Below, piece after piece: positions 1-8,930 of a DNA stretch of 64,000 nt. The position numbers were made by a program, and so were the translations under genes. The DNA comes from Marinobacter flavimaris (GTDB taxonomy: Bacteria > Pseudomonadota > Gammaproteobacteria > Pseudomonadales > Oleiphilaceae), in contig NZ_PSSW01000005.1 in the NCBI RefSeq assembly GCF_002933295.1, forward strand, positions 186,001-250,000, in the 5' to 3' direction. How positions within the stretch are numbered: position 1 is the stretch's first letter; the number at the start of each line of letters is the position of its first letter. The notes under the pieces were generated by a model that was not told where the DNA came from, searched no databases, and saw nothing but the letters and a program-made list of their open reading frames with translations.

Positions 1-518
1 ATGCGGGTAACCAACGGGCTGCGGTGCCGCTTGCCCCGGAGCAGTCGGATCAGGCCGATCAGGGCCCGGGATGCCAATAGCTGGCCCCGATCAATCCGGT
101 TGGTGGCGCTCAGGATCAGGGTATCCAGGGAATCACCGTATCTCTGGGCGTAACCCTGGGCAATGAACGAGCCCATGCTGTGGCCCAGCAGGTTGACCGG
201 CAGCCCGGGAAACTGTGAACGGGCGTGTTGGACCACCTGGTGCAGGTCGGCCAACACGCTGGCCCAGCCGTTCTGGTCGGCATAATGCCCCAGGTTCTCG
301 ACTCCTGAATTCGGGCCATGGCCCCGGTGGTGAAAGGTGATAACGGCCATGCCGCGTTCGCAGAGCCAGCGAGCGAGGGACTGGTAACGGTCGCCATGCT
401 CGGCCATGCCGTGGCTGATGATCAGAAGGCCGGTGGGAGCCGTCGGGGTAAAGACTGTTCCGGCTATGCTGTGGTCATCACCACTGCTCAGCGTCAGAGG
501 GTGTTCGTTCGTTGTCAC
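1..518 (-). CDS. alpha/beta hydrolase (monoacylglycerol-lipase-like), cut by window edge
   Basis: About 172 codons are visible and the 3' end runs off the left edge. The reading frame gives an early LLIISHGMAEHGDRY block (oxyanion-hole HG), then HHRGHG, and a nucleophile elbow GHSMGS, which is the pattern of serine hydrolases of the Hydrolase_4/S33 type. I chose a GTG start because AAGGA lies 8 bases before it; the next in-frame ATG would remove the first strand. The gene overlaps the end of the upstream hydroxylase gene by 41 bases in another frame, so the two are probably co-transcribed. The catalytic Asp and His would lie outside the window. The natural substrate cannot be told. Confidence 0.75.
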   Translation of the reverse strand, partial: MTTNEHPLTLSSGDDHSIAGTVFTPTAPTGLLIISHGMAEHGDRYQSLARWLCERGMAVITFHHRGHGPNSGVENLGHYADQNGWASVLADLHQVVQHARSQFPGLPVNLLGHSMGSFIAQGYAQRYGDSLDTLILSATNRIDRGQLLASRALIGLIRLLRGKRHRSPLVTR

Positions 519-1464
519 GACCCGGTTCCTTGTTGTTTTTCTCCGCAGCCGGGCGTTGCCACTCCGGCGGTTTCCATAGATGGGTAAGGCGAGACAATAA
601 TCCGCCGGGCTGTGCCATGTCGCGGAACAGGTCCACGTATTCGTGGGTCCAGAGCACAATCAGGTTATTGGAGCGAACAGGCCGGGTGATGCCGTATTCG
701 GGCGGATCCTGGGCATTTTCATCGACAAACGTGCCGAACAGGCGATCCCACACTATCAGCGTGCCGCCGTAATTACGGTCGATGTAGCCGGGATTTCGGC
801 CATGATGGACACGGTGATGGCTGGGCGTGTTGAACACCAGTTCGACCCAGCCGGGCAGCTTCCCGACCAGTGTGGTGTGAATAAAGAACTGGTAGACCAG
901 CGACAGGGCATAGGCTACGCCGATCCAGACAGGATTGAGTCCCAGCAGCGCCAGGGGCAGGTAGAACACCCACATGCCGTTGAAAATGTTGGTGGCATTC
1001 TGGCGCATGGCAGTGGAGAAGTTCATCCGCTCGGAGGAATGGTGAACCACATGGGCCGCCCAGAACCAGCGTACCCTGTGACTGGCCCTGTGCATCCAGT
1101 AGAAACAGAAGTCCACCCCCAGAAAAGCCAGCAGCACGGTGAATCCGTTCAATTCCAGATCAAACAGCCGGTAGTGGTAGCACAGGGCATAGACAGGGAA
1201 GGCAATGAGGCCGGCGAAGAGCAGTTCGGTCACCTGATAGCCGGCGCCCAGGGCAAAGTTTCTGACCGCCTCACGGGTATCCATCAGCTGCGGATCGTGG
1301 CGAATCTTCAGGTATTCCCACAGGGTAACGCCCACAAAAACCGGTGTTGCAATCACAAAGATCAGTTGGCGTTCATCCAGCGCCAGCCACGGCGCAGCCA
1401 TCGCCCAGAGAGAAAGCAGGCCGCTGTCTTCCAGTACGGCCAGTATCATGTCGGTCAAAGCCAT
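478..1464 (-). CDS. sterol desaturase / fatty acid hydroxylase family membrane protein
   Basis: A 328-residue integral membrane protein with several hydrophobic segments in its N-terminal half. The histidine clusters of the di-iron fatty acid hydroxylase superfamily are all visible: HRASH, HVVHHS and HHRVHHG, in the usual order around the middle of the protein. These residues bind two irons that activate O2 to hydroxylate or desaturate lipids at the membrane face. The C-terminal 30 residues are charged and low-complexity. The start has no strong ribosome-binding site, so the exact N-terminus is uncertain. The gene runs into the hydrolase gene downstream by 41 bases, which suggests a small lipid-modifying operon. 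The substrate is unknown. Confidence 0.85.
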   Translation of the reverse strand: MALTDMILAVLEDSGLLSLWAMAAPWLALDERQLIFVIATPVFVGVTLWEYLKIRHDPQLMDTREAVRNFALGAGYQVTELLFAGLIAFPVYALCYHYRLFDLELNGFTVLLAFLGVDFCFYWMHRASHRVRWFWAAHVVHHSSERMNFSTAMRQNATNIFNGMWVFYLPLALLGLNPVWIGVAYALSLVYQFFIHTTLVGKLPGWVELVFNTPSHHRVHHGRNPGYIDRNYGGTLIVWDRLFGTFVDENAQDPPEYGITRPVRSNNLIVLWTHEYVDLFRDMAQPGGLLSRLTHLWKPPEWQRPAAEKNNKEPGRDNERTPSDAEQW

Positions 1465-1572
1465 CGGGTTTCTGCCGGTTTCCTCATCAAGTCCGTTGAT
1501 TCTGGCACGTAACCCGGAAACCGGAATGTCGGTTCACGCCAGATTGGCTAACGGATTCCGACAATCCGGTAC

Positions 1573-2319
1573 TCAGCCTGGTCGACGGTTGTCTTCGTAC
1601 ACTTTTTCCAGAGCCCGGATCTGTGGCTGCCACTGGTCCAGCCAATGTTTGATGTCTTTGGGAATTCGTGCAGTTTTCGGCCATGGCACCGGATACTGTG
1701 CGGGCTGGAACATGGGTGCAAACAGGGCGGCTGCGGTCAGGTCTGCGCGCGAAAACTGGTCGCCGGCCAGGAAAGGCCTTTCGGCGTAGATGGCAGCCAG
1801 CTCGGTGAGCAACTCTTCCATGACCTGGCGGGACTTTTCAGAGGTTTTTTCGTTGATCTTCATCCACTGACGCATGACTTCATCAACCCGGCTGAAAGCA
1901 AGGCTGAGCAGTATCCGGTTATAGAAAGGCGTTCCCGCGGCCAGCATGGGCACCACAATTTTGGGGCGCTGCAGGAAGTGGTGGTAGGAATAGCAGCGGA
2001 TAGCCGGCCCCGCTTCCTCGTCAAGCCGGCGCTCCCAGGCCAGCGCCTGCTCACGAACGTCCGGGTCTGCCGGTGTCAGCGGGTGCTCGGGAAACGTCTG
2101 GTCCAGGTAATCCAGAATGGCGGCTGAGCCCTGAACCACGTGGCCGTCATGGTCCAGTACCGGCACAGAGGAGGCTTCACCGGTCAGTTTCCGGATGGTT
2201 TTCACATGTTGTCCCGGCAGCAGGTTCACCGTTTCGTAGTTGAGCCCCTTGTAGTCCAGGGCCCAGCGTATTTTTTCGCAGTAGTGGGAAATGGCAAATT
2301 GGTAAAGTTTCAGTGCCAT
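1573..2319 (-). CDS. glutathione S-transferase family protein
   Basis: 248 residues. The N-terminal thioredoxin-fold half starts MALKLYQFAISHYCEKIRWA, with SHYCEK in the position of the catalytic or glutathione-activating residue. SSVPVLDHDG (the cis-Pro turn) and QGSAAILDYLD (the glutathione gamma-Glu contact) follow. The C-terminal half is alpha-helical, with the FSRADLTAAALF motif expected of the GST C-domain. It probably conjugates or reduces small electrophiles with glutathione in the cytosol. It stands alone between the hydroxylase gene and a divergent lipoprotein gene. The start has GGAGACACCCC just upstream. Confidence 0.85.
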   Translation of the reverse strand: MALKLYQFAISHYCEKIRWALDYKGLNYETVNLLPGQHVKTIRKLTGEASSVPVLDHDGHVVQGSAAILDYLDQTFPEHPLTPADPDVREQALAWERRLDEEAGPAIRCYSYHHFLQRPKIVVPMLAAGTPFYNRILLSLAFSRVDEVMRQWMKINEKTSEKSRQVMEELLTELAAIYAERPFLAGDQFSRADLTAAALFAPMFQPAQYPVPWPKTARIPKDIKHWLDQWQPQIRALEKVYEDNRRPG

Positions 2320-2459
2320 GGGGTGTCTCCTTGGTTCAGCGTTCTAGCATACTGCCGGTGGGGCGGTATAAGAAGTCCCATCAGATGCCCATGGTGGCCT
2401 CATCGGTCGTTGGGTTCTAAACTGTAGGCCGAAAAGACGCTCAAACAAGGGAACTGACC

Positions 2460-3434
2460 ATGCACTCACGACGAGTTTTGATGTTGTCCGTCGTCACTGC
2501 GGCGAGCCTTGCCATCTCCGCCTGCTCCTCTCTATCCAAAACCAGTCAGCCGGTTTCCGCGAGCTATGCTTGCGGGCAACTCGATATTGCCGTCTCCGGC
2601 ACGGACGACAGCGATTTGATCAGCATCGACTATCTGGATCGACGTATTCTGCTCAAGCCGGAGATAAGTGCCTCGGGCGCATTGTACGTAGCCCCCGGCG
2701 ACGACCAGACGCGGTTCTGGAGCAAGGGTGAAAAAGCTACCCTGACAGTGAAGGGGCAAACCTATCCGGAGTGTTTGCAGCCTGGCGATCTGGAAATGCC
2801 GTTTGAGGCGCGGGGGAATGAGCCTTTCTGGCACGCGACGCTTGAGGGCGGTGAGCTCTTGATAACACGGCCTTTCGAGGAACAGGGAACCCGTCGGGTA
2901 CCGGTTGAAGTCAAAACAGCCAACCGGCATGGGCGGACATTTGTGGCGACGCTGGCAGATCTCCCCATTACCCTGACAGTCGCCCGTCAGCTCTGTGACG
3001 ACAGCATGTCCGGGGCTCAATATCCCGCGCAGGTGCGCCTGCAGGTCGGTGATGATGAGTTCAGGGGATGTGGTGGTGATCGCCAGCGTCTGTTACGGGG
3101 CGCAATCTGGGTTGTTGAGGATCTTGCGGGCGCAGGCATCATCGATCGGTCCCGGATCACGATCGAGTTTCTTGAGGGCAATCGGATCGCGGGCAGGGCG
3201 TCTTGCAACCGATACACTGGCACCTATGAACTCAGGGGTGAGGGCATGGCTATAGGTCCACTGGCATCAACACGGATGGCCTGTGCGCCCGCGCTGATGA
3301 ATCAGGAAGAGCGGTTTCTGAACCTGCTGGACCAGGTGAGTTCAGTGCGGATCGGGCAGCAGGGCCAACTGCTGTTGTCGACACCGGGCGGTGAGTCGAT
3401 CCGGGCGTTTCAGTCTGACCACGACAGTCCATAG
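2460..3434 (+). CDS. META domain lipoprotein (HslJ-like)
   Basis: 324 residues with a lipoprotein signal peptide; the lipobox is ISAC, giving a predicted lipidated Cys near residue 22. A central block around FEARGNEPFWHATLEGG resembles the COG3650-type domain often found in such proteins. The C-terminal third (about 205-320) is a META/HslJ domain: WVVEDLAG, FLEGNRIAGRASCNRYTGTYEL and GPLASTRMACAPALMNQEERFL are its hallmark strings. META proteins in E. coli (HslJ) are envelope proteins tied to heat and novobiocin resistance; the biochemical role is unknown. The stop overlaps the convergent downstream gene by 25 bases. Confidence 0.85.
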   Translation: MHSRRVLMLSVVTAASLAISACSSLSKTSQPVSASYACGQLDIAVSGTDDSDLISIDYLDRRILLKPEISASGALYVAPGDDQTRFWSKGEKATLTVKGQTYPECLQPGDLEMPFEARGNEPFWHATLEGGELLITRPFEEQGTRRVPVEVKTANRHGRTFVATLADLPITLTVARQLCDDSMSGAQYPAQVRLQVGDDEFRGCGGDRQRLLRGAIWVVEDLAGAGIIDRSRITIEFLEGNRIAGRASCNRYTGTYELRGEGMAIGPLASTRMACAPALMNQEERFLNLLDQVSSVRIGQQGQLLLSTPGGESIRAFQSDHDSP

Positions 3435-4252
3435 CGCGTCAGGATCTCTTCCACCCGCCCACTGCTTTGCAGGGCTCTCGCTCCCTCTGACAGGAGCGCT
3501 GCGAGCTGGGCGGAATCACGGCCGACCGGTGAAAATGCAACGTAGATCGGCGACTCGTGGATCACCGCGGCCATTCGCAGGCTTTCCGTGTTGTTCTCCT
3601 GCTCCAGTTGCCACTGCATCACATAGCGGTCTTCCGGGAATACGTCAGAGCGCTGCTGGTGCAGGAGTTCGATTGCCCGGCTCAGTGGTGCCGGCCCGGA
3701 CAGCACCCAGACCCGCTCCGGATCGTCCTGGTACTTCTCGATATAGCTGTCCAGTTCCGGTGAGTAAGCGTAGCCGTTGATCGCCAGCAGCTTGGATTGG
3801 CTGAGTGAGTCGATGCCAGCGTACTGCCAGTTGTTGTCAGGGTGGGTGTAGAGCGCGATCGTCGAGTAACCAGTAGCGGCGTCCGGAAACACGAAGTCCG
3901 GCGCATCCCCCGGAAGGGCTCCTACAACCGCATCAATATACCCGTCCCGGGCCTGTTGCAGGGCCCGTGCCCAGCTCATGTTCACGTACTCGACATCGAT
4001 ACCGGCGAGTCCGAACGCCTCCCTGGCAATATCTATCATATAGCCTTCGTGCTCGGAGCCGGCTTCACAATTGTGAGGACACCAGGGATCAGCGGCAATG
4101 ACGACGCTATGGCGCGGCTCTGTGGGAGCCGGCGCAGCGGGAGCGGTCTTCGTTGCCTTTGCCGCTGTTTCAGGAACCAGCGGTGGCGGGTCTTCTGGCT
4201 GCGAGCAGGCGGCAAGAAAGAGCGCGATGGAAAGAACCAGGGTTTTTGCCAT
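3410..4252 (-). CDS. periplasmic solute-binding lipoprotein, SBP_bac_3 family
   Basis: 280 residues. The N-terminus is a lipoprotein signal with lipobox LAAC near residue 16, followed by a Pro/Ala/Thr-rich linker to about residue 47. The rest has the type II binding-protein fold used by polar amino acid ABC systems: a first strand VVIAADPWCPHNC, then GYMIDIAREAFGLAGI, and SWARALQQARDGYIDAVVGA. No permease or ATPase gene lies next to it, so it may be an orphan binding protein or a sensor-like lipoprotein. The paired cysteines in PWCPHNC are unusual and could form a disulfide near the ligand site. The ligand is unknown. Confidence 0.8.
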   Translation of the reverse strand: MAKTLVLSIALFLAACSQPEDPPPLVPETAAKATKTAPAAPAPTEPRHSVVIAADPWCPHNCEAGSEHEGYMIDIAREAFGLAGIDVEYVNMSWARALQQARDGYIDAVVGALPGDAPDFVFPDAATGYSTIALYTHPDNNWQYAGIDSLSQSKLLAINGYAYSPELDSYIEKYQDDPERVWVLSGPAPLSRAIELLHQQRSDVFPEDRYVMQWQLEQENNTESLRMAAVIHESPIYVAFSPVGRDSAQLAALLSEGARALQSSGRVEEILTRYGLSWSD

Positions 4253-4334
4253 GGTGATAAAACCGGGATGCCGATGACGTCGGCTCTCCCTGAAGCATAG
4301 ACCCTGGTCGCGGTTTTGTAATGGCTAAAAGCCC

Positions 4335-5393
4335 CTAGGCGGCGGTTTTGTTCCTGTCAGCCGACGCGGCGGTCGGCACCAGCGCCCGGGCGAGGTCTTT
4401 CATGTGCAGTGTGCCCACGTGCTGATCGTCCCGGACTACCCGGAAATTCAGAGACATATCCCCGTCGGATTTCAGCAGTACCGTTTCAAGGTTGTCCTTT
4501 TCCGAGATGTCACCGGCGAACGTGGCCTCACCGTCATCCGGGGGGCTCATGACCGATCGTACCCTCAGCACCCGTGCCCGATTGATATCGCTGATGAAGT
4601 CGACGATGTAGGGATCGCCGGGATTGAGCAGGATTTCCTGGGGATCTCCCTGCTGCACTACTTCGCCATCTTTCAGGATGACCAGGTGGTCGGCCAGTTT
4701 CAGGGCCTCATCAAGATCATGGGTGATGAACACGATGGTTTTCTGCAGTTCTTCCTGGAGCTCCAGCAACAGGTCCTGCATATCGGACCGAATCAGCGGA
4801 TCCAGTGCCGAGAAAGCTTCGTCCATCAACATGATCGGGGCGTCGGACACCAGGGCTCGGGCGATGCCCACCCGCTGTTGCATGCCACCGGACAGCTGGT
4901 GTGGATACTGGTATTCGTTACCCTCCAGACCAACCCGCGCGAGCCATTTTCGGGCGTCGGCCTCAAAGTCCGATGTCGTATAGCCGCGAATGTCCTTGGC
5001 CATGCCGGCGTTCTCGAGCACGGTTTTGTGGGGCAGCAGGGCAAACTTCTGGAACACCATCGACATCCGCTCGCGGCGAAGCTTTCGCAGCTGCTCTTCG
5101 CTGTAGCTCATGATGTCTTCGCCATCGACACGGATTTCGCCGGCCGTGGGGTCGATCAGTCGGTTCAGGTGCCGGATGAGTGTGGACTTTCCGGAGCCGG
5201 AAAGGCCCATGATGACCGTGATCTCGCCATCGTGGATGTCCACGTTGATATCACGCAGACCGAGTACGTGTCGCTGCTGCTCCAGCAGATCGGCTTTGCC
5301 CATGCCCTTGCGAACATACTCCAGGGCAACATCCGGGGTCGGGCCGAAGATCTTGTAAAGGTTCCGGATCGAAATCTTGATGTCTTTCGCCAT
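4335..5393 (-). CDS. proV: glycine betaine/proline ABC transporter ATP-binding protein
   Basis: About 352 residues. Walker A is GLSGSGKST, the Q-loop is VFQKFALLPH, the signature is LSGGMQQRVG, Walker B is IMLMDEAFSALDP and the switch His is in FITHDLDEAL. The sequence around YVRKGMGKADLLEQ and the phrase FALLPHKTVLENA are typical of ProV/OpuAA. The C-terminus carries only a degenerate CBS-like tail. It powers import of compatible solutes such as glycine betaine. I prefer the ATG at 5393, with GAGGA 8 bases upstream. A GTG at 5408 that would overlap the proW stop by four bases is possible but has a weaker ribosome-binding site. It is the last gene of proX-proW-proV. Confidence 0.93.
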   Translation of the reverse strand: MAKDIKISIRNLYKIFGPTPDVALEYVRKGMGKADLLEQQRHVLGLRDINVDIHDGEITVIMGLSGSGKSTLIRHLNRLIDPTAGEIRVDGEDIMSYSEEQLRKLRRERMSMVFQKFALLPHKTVLENAGMAKDIRGYTTSDFEADARKWLARVGLEGNEYQYPHQLSGGMQQRVGIARALVSDAPIMLMDEAFSALDPLIRSDMQDLLLELQEELQKTIVFITHDLDEALKLADHLVILKDGEVVQQGDPQEILLNPGDPYIVDFISDINRARVLRVRSVMSPPDDGEATFAGDISEKDNLETVLLKSDGDMSLNFRVVRDDQHVGTLHMKDLARALVPTAASADRNKTAA

Positions 5394-5404
5394 GGGGGCT
5401 TTCC

Positions 5405-6439
5405 TCACTGCTTCTGGGAGACGTTAATTCGTGCCAGGGACGCCTTGGTTACCCTGTCGAGAATAACCGCCAGGATCACGATGCCAAGGCCGGATACCAG
5501 GCCAACACCCAGTTCCAGATTACGGATGCCCCGCAGGACCAGAACGCCAAGCCCGGGCGCGGAAACCAGGGATGCGATAACAACCATGGCAAGACTCATC
5601 ATGATGGTCTGGTTAACCCCTGCCATGATGTTGGGTAGCGCCAACGGGATCTGCACCTTGTAGAGTTTCTGTCGGGGCGTCATGCCAAAGGCGTCTGCGG
5701 CCTCAATCACGTCCTTGTCTACCAGCCGGATGCCCAGGTTCGTCAGCCGGATCACAGGAACAATCGCGTAGAGGATGATGGCGATGCCGTACAGCTTTGA
5801 TTCGGTAACACTGAACAGGAAGATAAGCGGAATCAGATACACAAAAGGTGGCAGCGTCTGCAGCATGTCCAGCACCGGTATGATCATCCGTTGCAGGGAA
5901 TTGCTGCGTGCCATGGCGATGCCTATGGGTACCCCCAGCAAGACACAGAGGAAGGCACATACAAAAATGATCGCCAGTGTTTGCATGGCGTAATCATAAT
6001 GGTCGATGAAGGCCAGCAGCACGATACTGCCGCCTACAAAGAGCATCAGTTTCCAGGATTTGGTGACCACGTAAACAACCGCCAGTAACAGTGGAATCAC
6101 GATCCACCAGGGCGTGTTCAGCATGGCGTAAAGTGCCCCATCCAGGAACCAGCTGAGAGGCTGGGTCAATGGATCGAGAACCAGGCTCAGGCTGTCCTTT
6201 ATTGCCAGAAATCCCTGTTCCAGGCCCTTGGTAAGTTCCCGGGACTGGGGGAAGGCGGAGCAGGATTCGTTCAGGGCGTCCATGGACGGAAACGGGAGTT
6301 CCCATATAGAGGCCGGTTCGGCGCTCTCTCCCTTGGTTTTATTCAGCAGGTCGGCCATCGACATGGGGCCGCTGCTTTTGCCTTCCGAGCACCATTGCTC
6401 AAGGCCGAGCGATGAAAAAAGGGAATCGTAGGTTGCCAT
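5405..6439 (-). CDS. proW: glycine betaine/proline ABC transporter permease
   Basis: 344 residues. A soluble N-terminal region of about 90 residues is followed by multiple membrane helices and the binding-protein-dependent permease domain. The EAA-type cytoplasmic loop is seen as EAADAFGMTPRQKLYKVQIPL. Helical strings such as PPFVYLIPLIFLFSVTESKLYG are characteristic of ProW/OpuAB. It forms the membrane channel of the betaine importer together with ProV and ProX encoded on either side. The ATG has AGGAGA 11 bases upstream. It is separated from proX by about 96 bases that hold a perfect 10-bp hairpin. Confidence 0.92.
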   Translation of the reverse strand: MATYDSLFSSLGLEQWCSEGKSSGPMSMADLLNKTKGESAEPASIWELPFPSMDALNESCSAFPQSRELTKGLEQGFLAIKDSLSLVLDPLTQPLSWFLDGALYAMLNTPWWIVIPLLLAVVYVVTKSWKLMLFVGGSIVLLAFIDHYDYAMQTLAIIFVCAFLCVLLGVPIGIAMARSNSLQRMIIPVLDMLQTLPPFVYLIPLIFLFSVTESKLYGIAIILYAIVPVIRLTNLGIRLVDKDVIEAADAFGMTPRQKLYKVQIPLALPNIMAGVNQTIMMSLAMVVIASLVSAPGLGVLVLRGIRNLELGVGLVSGLGIVILAVILDRVTKASLARINVSQKQ

Positions 6440-6494
6440 GGGCGGTCAGTCTCTCCTGCGCACGTCTGGAATCAGAACGGTTTTCGGGAAACGA

Positions 6495-6522
6495 CCCGGG
6501 GCATCGCGAAGGATGCCCCGGG
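6495..6522 (-). promoter_or_regulatory. perfect hairpin between proX and proW
   Basis: CCCGGGGCAT and ATGCCCCGGG form a 10-bp perfect stem around an 8-base loop, 14 bases after the proX stop codon. On the transcribed strand it is followed by TCGTTTCC rather than a U tract, so it is more likely an mRNA-stabilising or processing hairpin than a full terminator. Such a hairpin would let the binding protein accumulate in excess of the permease, as is known for other ABC operons. Confidence 0.6.
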
Positions 6523-6535
6523 AGGGGCAGGTCAA

Positions 6536-7501
6536 TCAGTTAAGAACGTTGGCCAGACGCTCACGCGCGGAGTCGTTCAGCCAGGTTGACCACTCGTCGC
6601 TGTTGTTGCTGAGGTAGTAAACCGCAGCTTCTTCGCCCGAGGCATTGTTGGAGTCCATCCAGGCCAGGATGCTGCTCATGGTCTCGGTCTTGAACGTCAG
6701 CTTGCTGAGCATCTCGGCCACTTCCGGCTCGCGCTCTTTGAAGCTGGTAGTGATCGACGTCAGAACCGTTGCCGCCGGGAAGTCGGATACGCCCGGATTG
6801 TCGACATCCTGTGTCTGGTTCTTCTGGTGCACGTCCGGCTTGATGTCGCCGAGATCTACCCGGGTCATGTCGTACTTGCCGAGGGGAACGGTCGGGCCCC
6901 AGTAGTAGCCGAACCAGGGCTCTTTGTTCTGGACAGCGGACGCCATGGAGGACGCAAGGGTCTCACCGGAACCATGGTTGAATACGTCAATGCCGGACTC
7001 TTCCAGATCCAGGGCGCGAACCAGGTTGTCACTCACAACTCGGCAGCCCCAGCCGTCCGGGCAGTTGTTGAAGGTGCCGCCAACGAGCTCAGGATTGGCC
7101 ATGATGCCTTCGATGGTCTTCAGCTCCGGATGCTCTTCCGCGAGGTAGGTGGGAATCCACCAGCCTTCAACACCGCCCGGATCGAGAACCTTGCCAAGGC
7201 GCTCCACTTTGCCCTGTTCTTCCAGGCGCAGGTAGGCCTCGCCCGCGGAGTTCAGCCACAGCTCGGTGACGATGTCAGGCTCACCGTTTTCGGCAACGGA
7301 GGTTACCGCCGGAACGGTATCGGAAGGAACGATGGTGACGTCACAGCCGTAACCCTGCTCCATGATGAAGGTGGCCACGTTGGTGACGACCGTGTTGGAC
7401 GCCCAGTTCATTTCTGTGATTGAAACTTCTCCACAGTTAGCCTGGGCCAGTCCGGGTGCTGAAAGTGCACAAAGCAATGCTGCAGACGTAAGCTTTCGCA
7501 T
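6536..7501 (-). CDS. proX: glycine betaine-binding periplasmic protein
   Basis: 321 residues with a Sec signal peptide ending near APGLAQA, giving a mature protein that begins around NCGEVSITEMNW. The OpuAC fold is recognised by EMNWASNTVVTNVATFIMEQGYG-like opening segments, the DIVTELWLNSAGEAYL region and GYYWGPTVPLGKYDMTRVDL. It captures betaine-type osmolytes and delivers them to ProW/ProV. The ribosome-binding site AAAGGAGA is strong, consistent with high expression. It is the first gene of the operon, an X-W-V order that reverses the E. coli V-W-X order. A 287-bp divergent region separates it from the next gene. Confidence 0.92.
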   Translation of the reverse strand: MRKLTSAALLCALSAPGLAQANCGEVSITEMNWASNTVVTNVATFIMEQGYGCDVTIVPSDTVPAVTSVAENGEPDIVTELWLNSAGEAYLRLEEQGKVERLGKVLDPGGVEGWWIPTYLAEEHPELKTIEGIMANPELVGGTFNNCPDGWGCRVVSDNLVRALDLEESGIDVFNHGSGETLASSMASAVQNKEPWFGYYWGPTVPLGKYDMTRVDLGDIKPDVHQKNQTQDVDNPGVSDFPAATVLTSITTSFKEREPEVAEMLSKLTFKTETMSSILAWMDSNNASGEEAAVYYLSNNSDEWSTWLNDSARERLANVLN

Positions 7502-7788
7502 AGTCGCGTCTCCTTTCTAAGGTTTGTGTTGCTTGGCGAATTTATCGGGTACTACGGAATCGCGATCGGGAAAGATCGGATAGAAGGCGATATTTGGATC
7601 ACTAATGTGATACAGCAAAACGGGGACGTCTCGGTTAGTACGTAGCTAATAGGATAACCATCCTTGGGCAAGTTACAAGGGCGTGAGCAAAAACTGTCAT
7701 CAAAAAGCACATAAGTTTGACCTTATGACTGTCAAAAAAATGTAGTAGTGACAGGTTAGAATCCGGGTTTTCCAAGCCGGAACGAGCG

Positions 7789-8889
7789 ATGACAGAGCTG
7801 CGCGACCTGACACCTCACACATCAATCAGCCACGAGCAGGCCTCTCGGGATGGGCGTCAGCGAAGGTTGCTGAGAACCTTCCTGCCGGAGCTCGTTGGCC
7901 TGGAGCGCATCCTGGCGGAAGCGCCGGATTTCATCACAACCGAAGTGGTGGAGCGGGTCGCCCTTAAGGACCTCTCCTTGCCCATCTACCGTGTCGATAT
8001 CGGCTCTTCCCGGCCCGATGTGCCAGCGGTATTGCTTGTTGGCGGCGTGCACGGGCTTGAACGCATTGGAAGCCAGGTAGTGATGGCCTGGCTGAAGTCG
8101 CTACTCGCCAGAGTGACCTGGGACGAACATTTGCTGGGGTTGTTGCAGAAGGTTCGAATTACCCTTTTGCCGATCCTTAACCCGGGCGGTATGTACCTGA
8201 ATCAGCGCAGTAATCCCAACGGCGTGGACCTGATGCGCAATGCGCCGATCCAGGCTCAGGAACGTAGCGCATTCCTGCTCGGCGGCCAGAGAATTTCACC
8301 CCGATTGCCGTGGTACACCGGTGACCCAGAACAGGGCATGGAGCTCGAAAACCTGGCTCTTGAGGCGGTCATAAAACAGCTGCTGCCGGGGCGGCCGTTC
8401 AGTGTGGCACTGGACTGCCATTCCGGATTCGGGATGCAGGACCAGATCTGGTTTCCCTACGCCTACCGGCGTCGACCCATGCGCCGAGTCGCATCGGTTA
8501 TGGCGCTGAAGCTTATTTGGGAGCAGTCATACCCGAATCACGACTACCGTTTCGAGCCCCAGTCCCGCCACTATCTCACCCATGGCGACTTGTGGGATTA
8601 CTTCTACAAACAGGTCAATCGCGAAAATGCCGGTGTGTTCCTGCCCCTGACACTGGAAATGGGCTCCTGGCGCTGGATTCGCAAGCGGCCCCGTCAGTTG
8701 CTGAGACTCGACGGCTTTTTCAATCCCCTGGTTCCGCACCGGCACAAACGGGTCCTGCGCAGTCACCTGACCTGGATGGACTTCCTGATTAACGCCGCCG
8801 CCAGCCACGAAAACTGGTTGCCGGCTCGGGATGAGGAGTCCATGCTGAAAGAAGCCGCGATCATGCACTGGTATCGCGATACTCTCTAG
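7789..8889 (+). CDS. M14-family zinc carboxypeptidase-like protein
   Basis: 366 residues, no signal peptide seen. The zinc-binding pair is in GGVHGLERIGSQVV (HxxE), the third ligand is in LDCHSGFG, and NPGGMYLNQRSNPNGVDLMRN matches the M14 arginine/substrate region. LTLEMGSWRW near the C-terminus holds a candidate catalytic Glu. The closest group is the M14/succinylglutamate-desuccinylase-like peptidases. It probably hydrolyses a peptide or amide bond in the cytosol; the substrate is unknown. It heads a run of four plus-strand genes (peptidase, hydrolase, GST, DUF4202) with short gaps and divides from proX over a region with several small symmetric sites. Confidence 0.8.
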   Translation: MTELRDLTPHTSISHEQASRDGRQRRLLRTFLPELVGLERILAEAPDFITTEVVERVALKDLSLPIYRVDIGSSRPDVPAVLLVGGVHGLERIGSQVVMAWLKSLLARVTWDEHLLGLLQKVRITLLPILNPGGMYLNQRSNPNGVDLMRNAPIQAQERSAFLLGGQRISPRLPWYTGDPEQGMELENLALEAVIKQLLPGRPFSVALDCHSGFGMQDQIWFPYAYRRRPMRRVASVMALKLIWEQSYPNHDYRFEPQSRHYLTHGDLWDYFYKQVNRENAGVFLPLTLEMGSWRWIRKRPRQLLRLDGFFNPLVPHRHKRVLRSHLTWMDFLINAAASHENWLPARDEESMLKEAAIMHWYRDTL

Positions 8890-8930
8890 CGATCCAGCCG
8901 GCCCTGGCATCCATCAATCGGAACTATCGT

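Noticed and set aside
643..1512. Plus-strand 289-residue ORF opposite the hydroxylase
   Set aside because: A shadow frame of the well-supported minus-strand gene; it shows no domain.
4404..5663. Plus-strand 419-residue ORF opposite proV and proW
   Set aside because: A shadow of the ABC transporter genes, with no recognisable domain.
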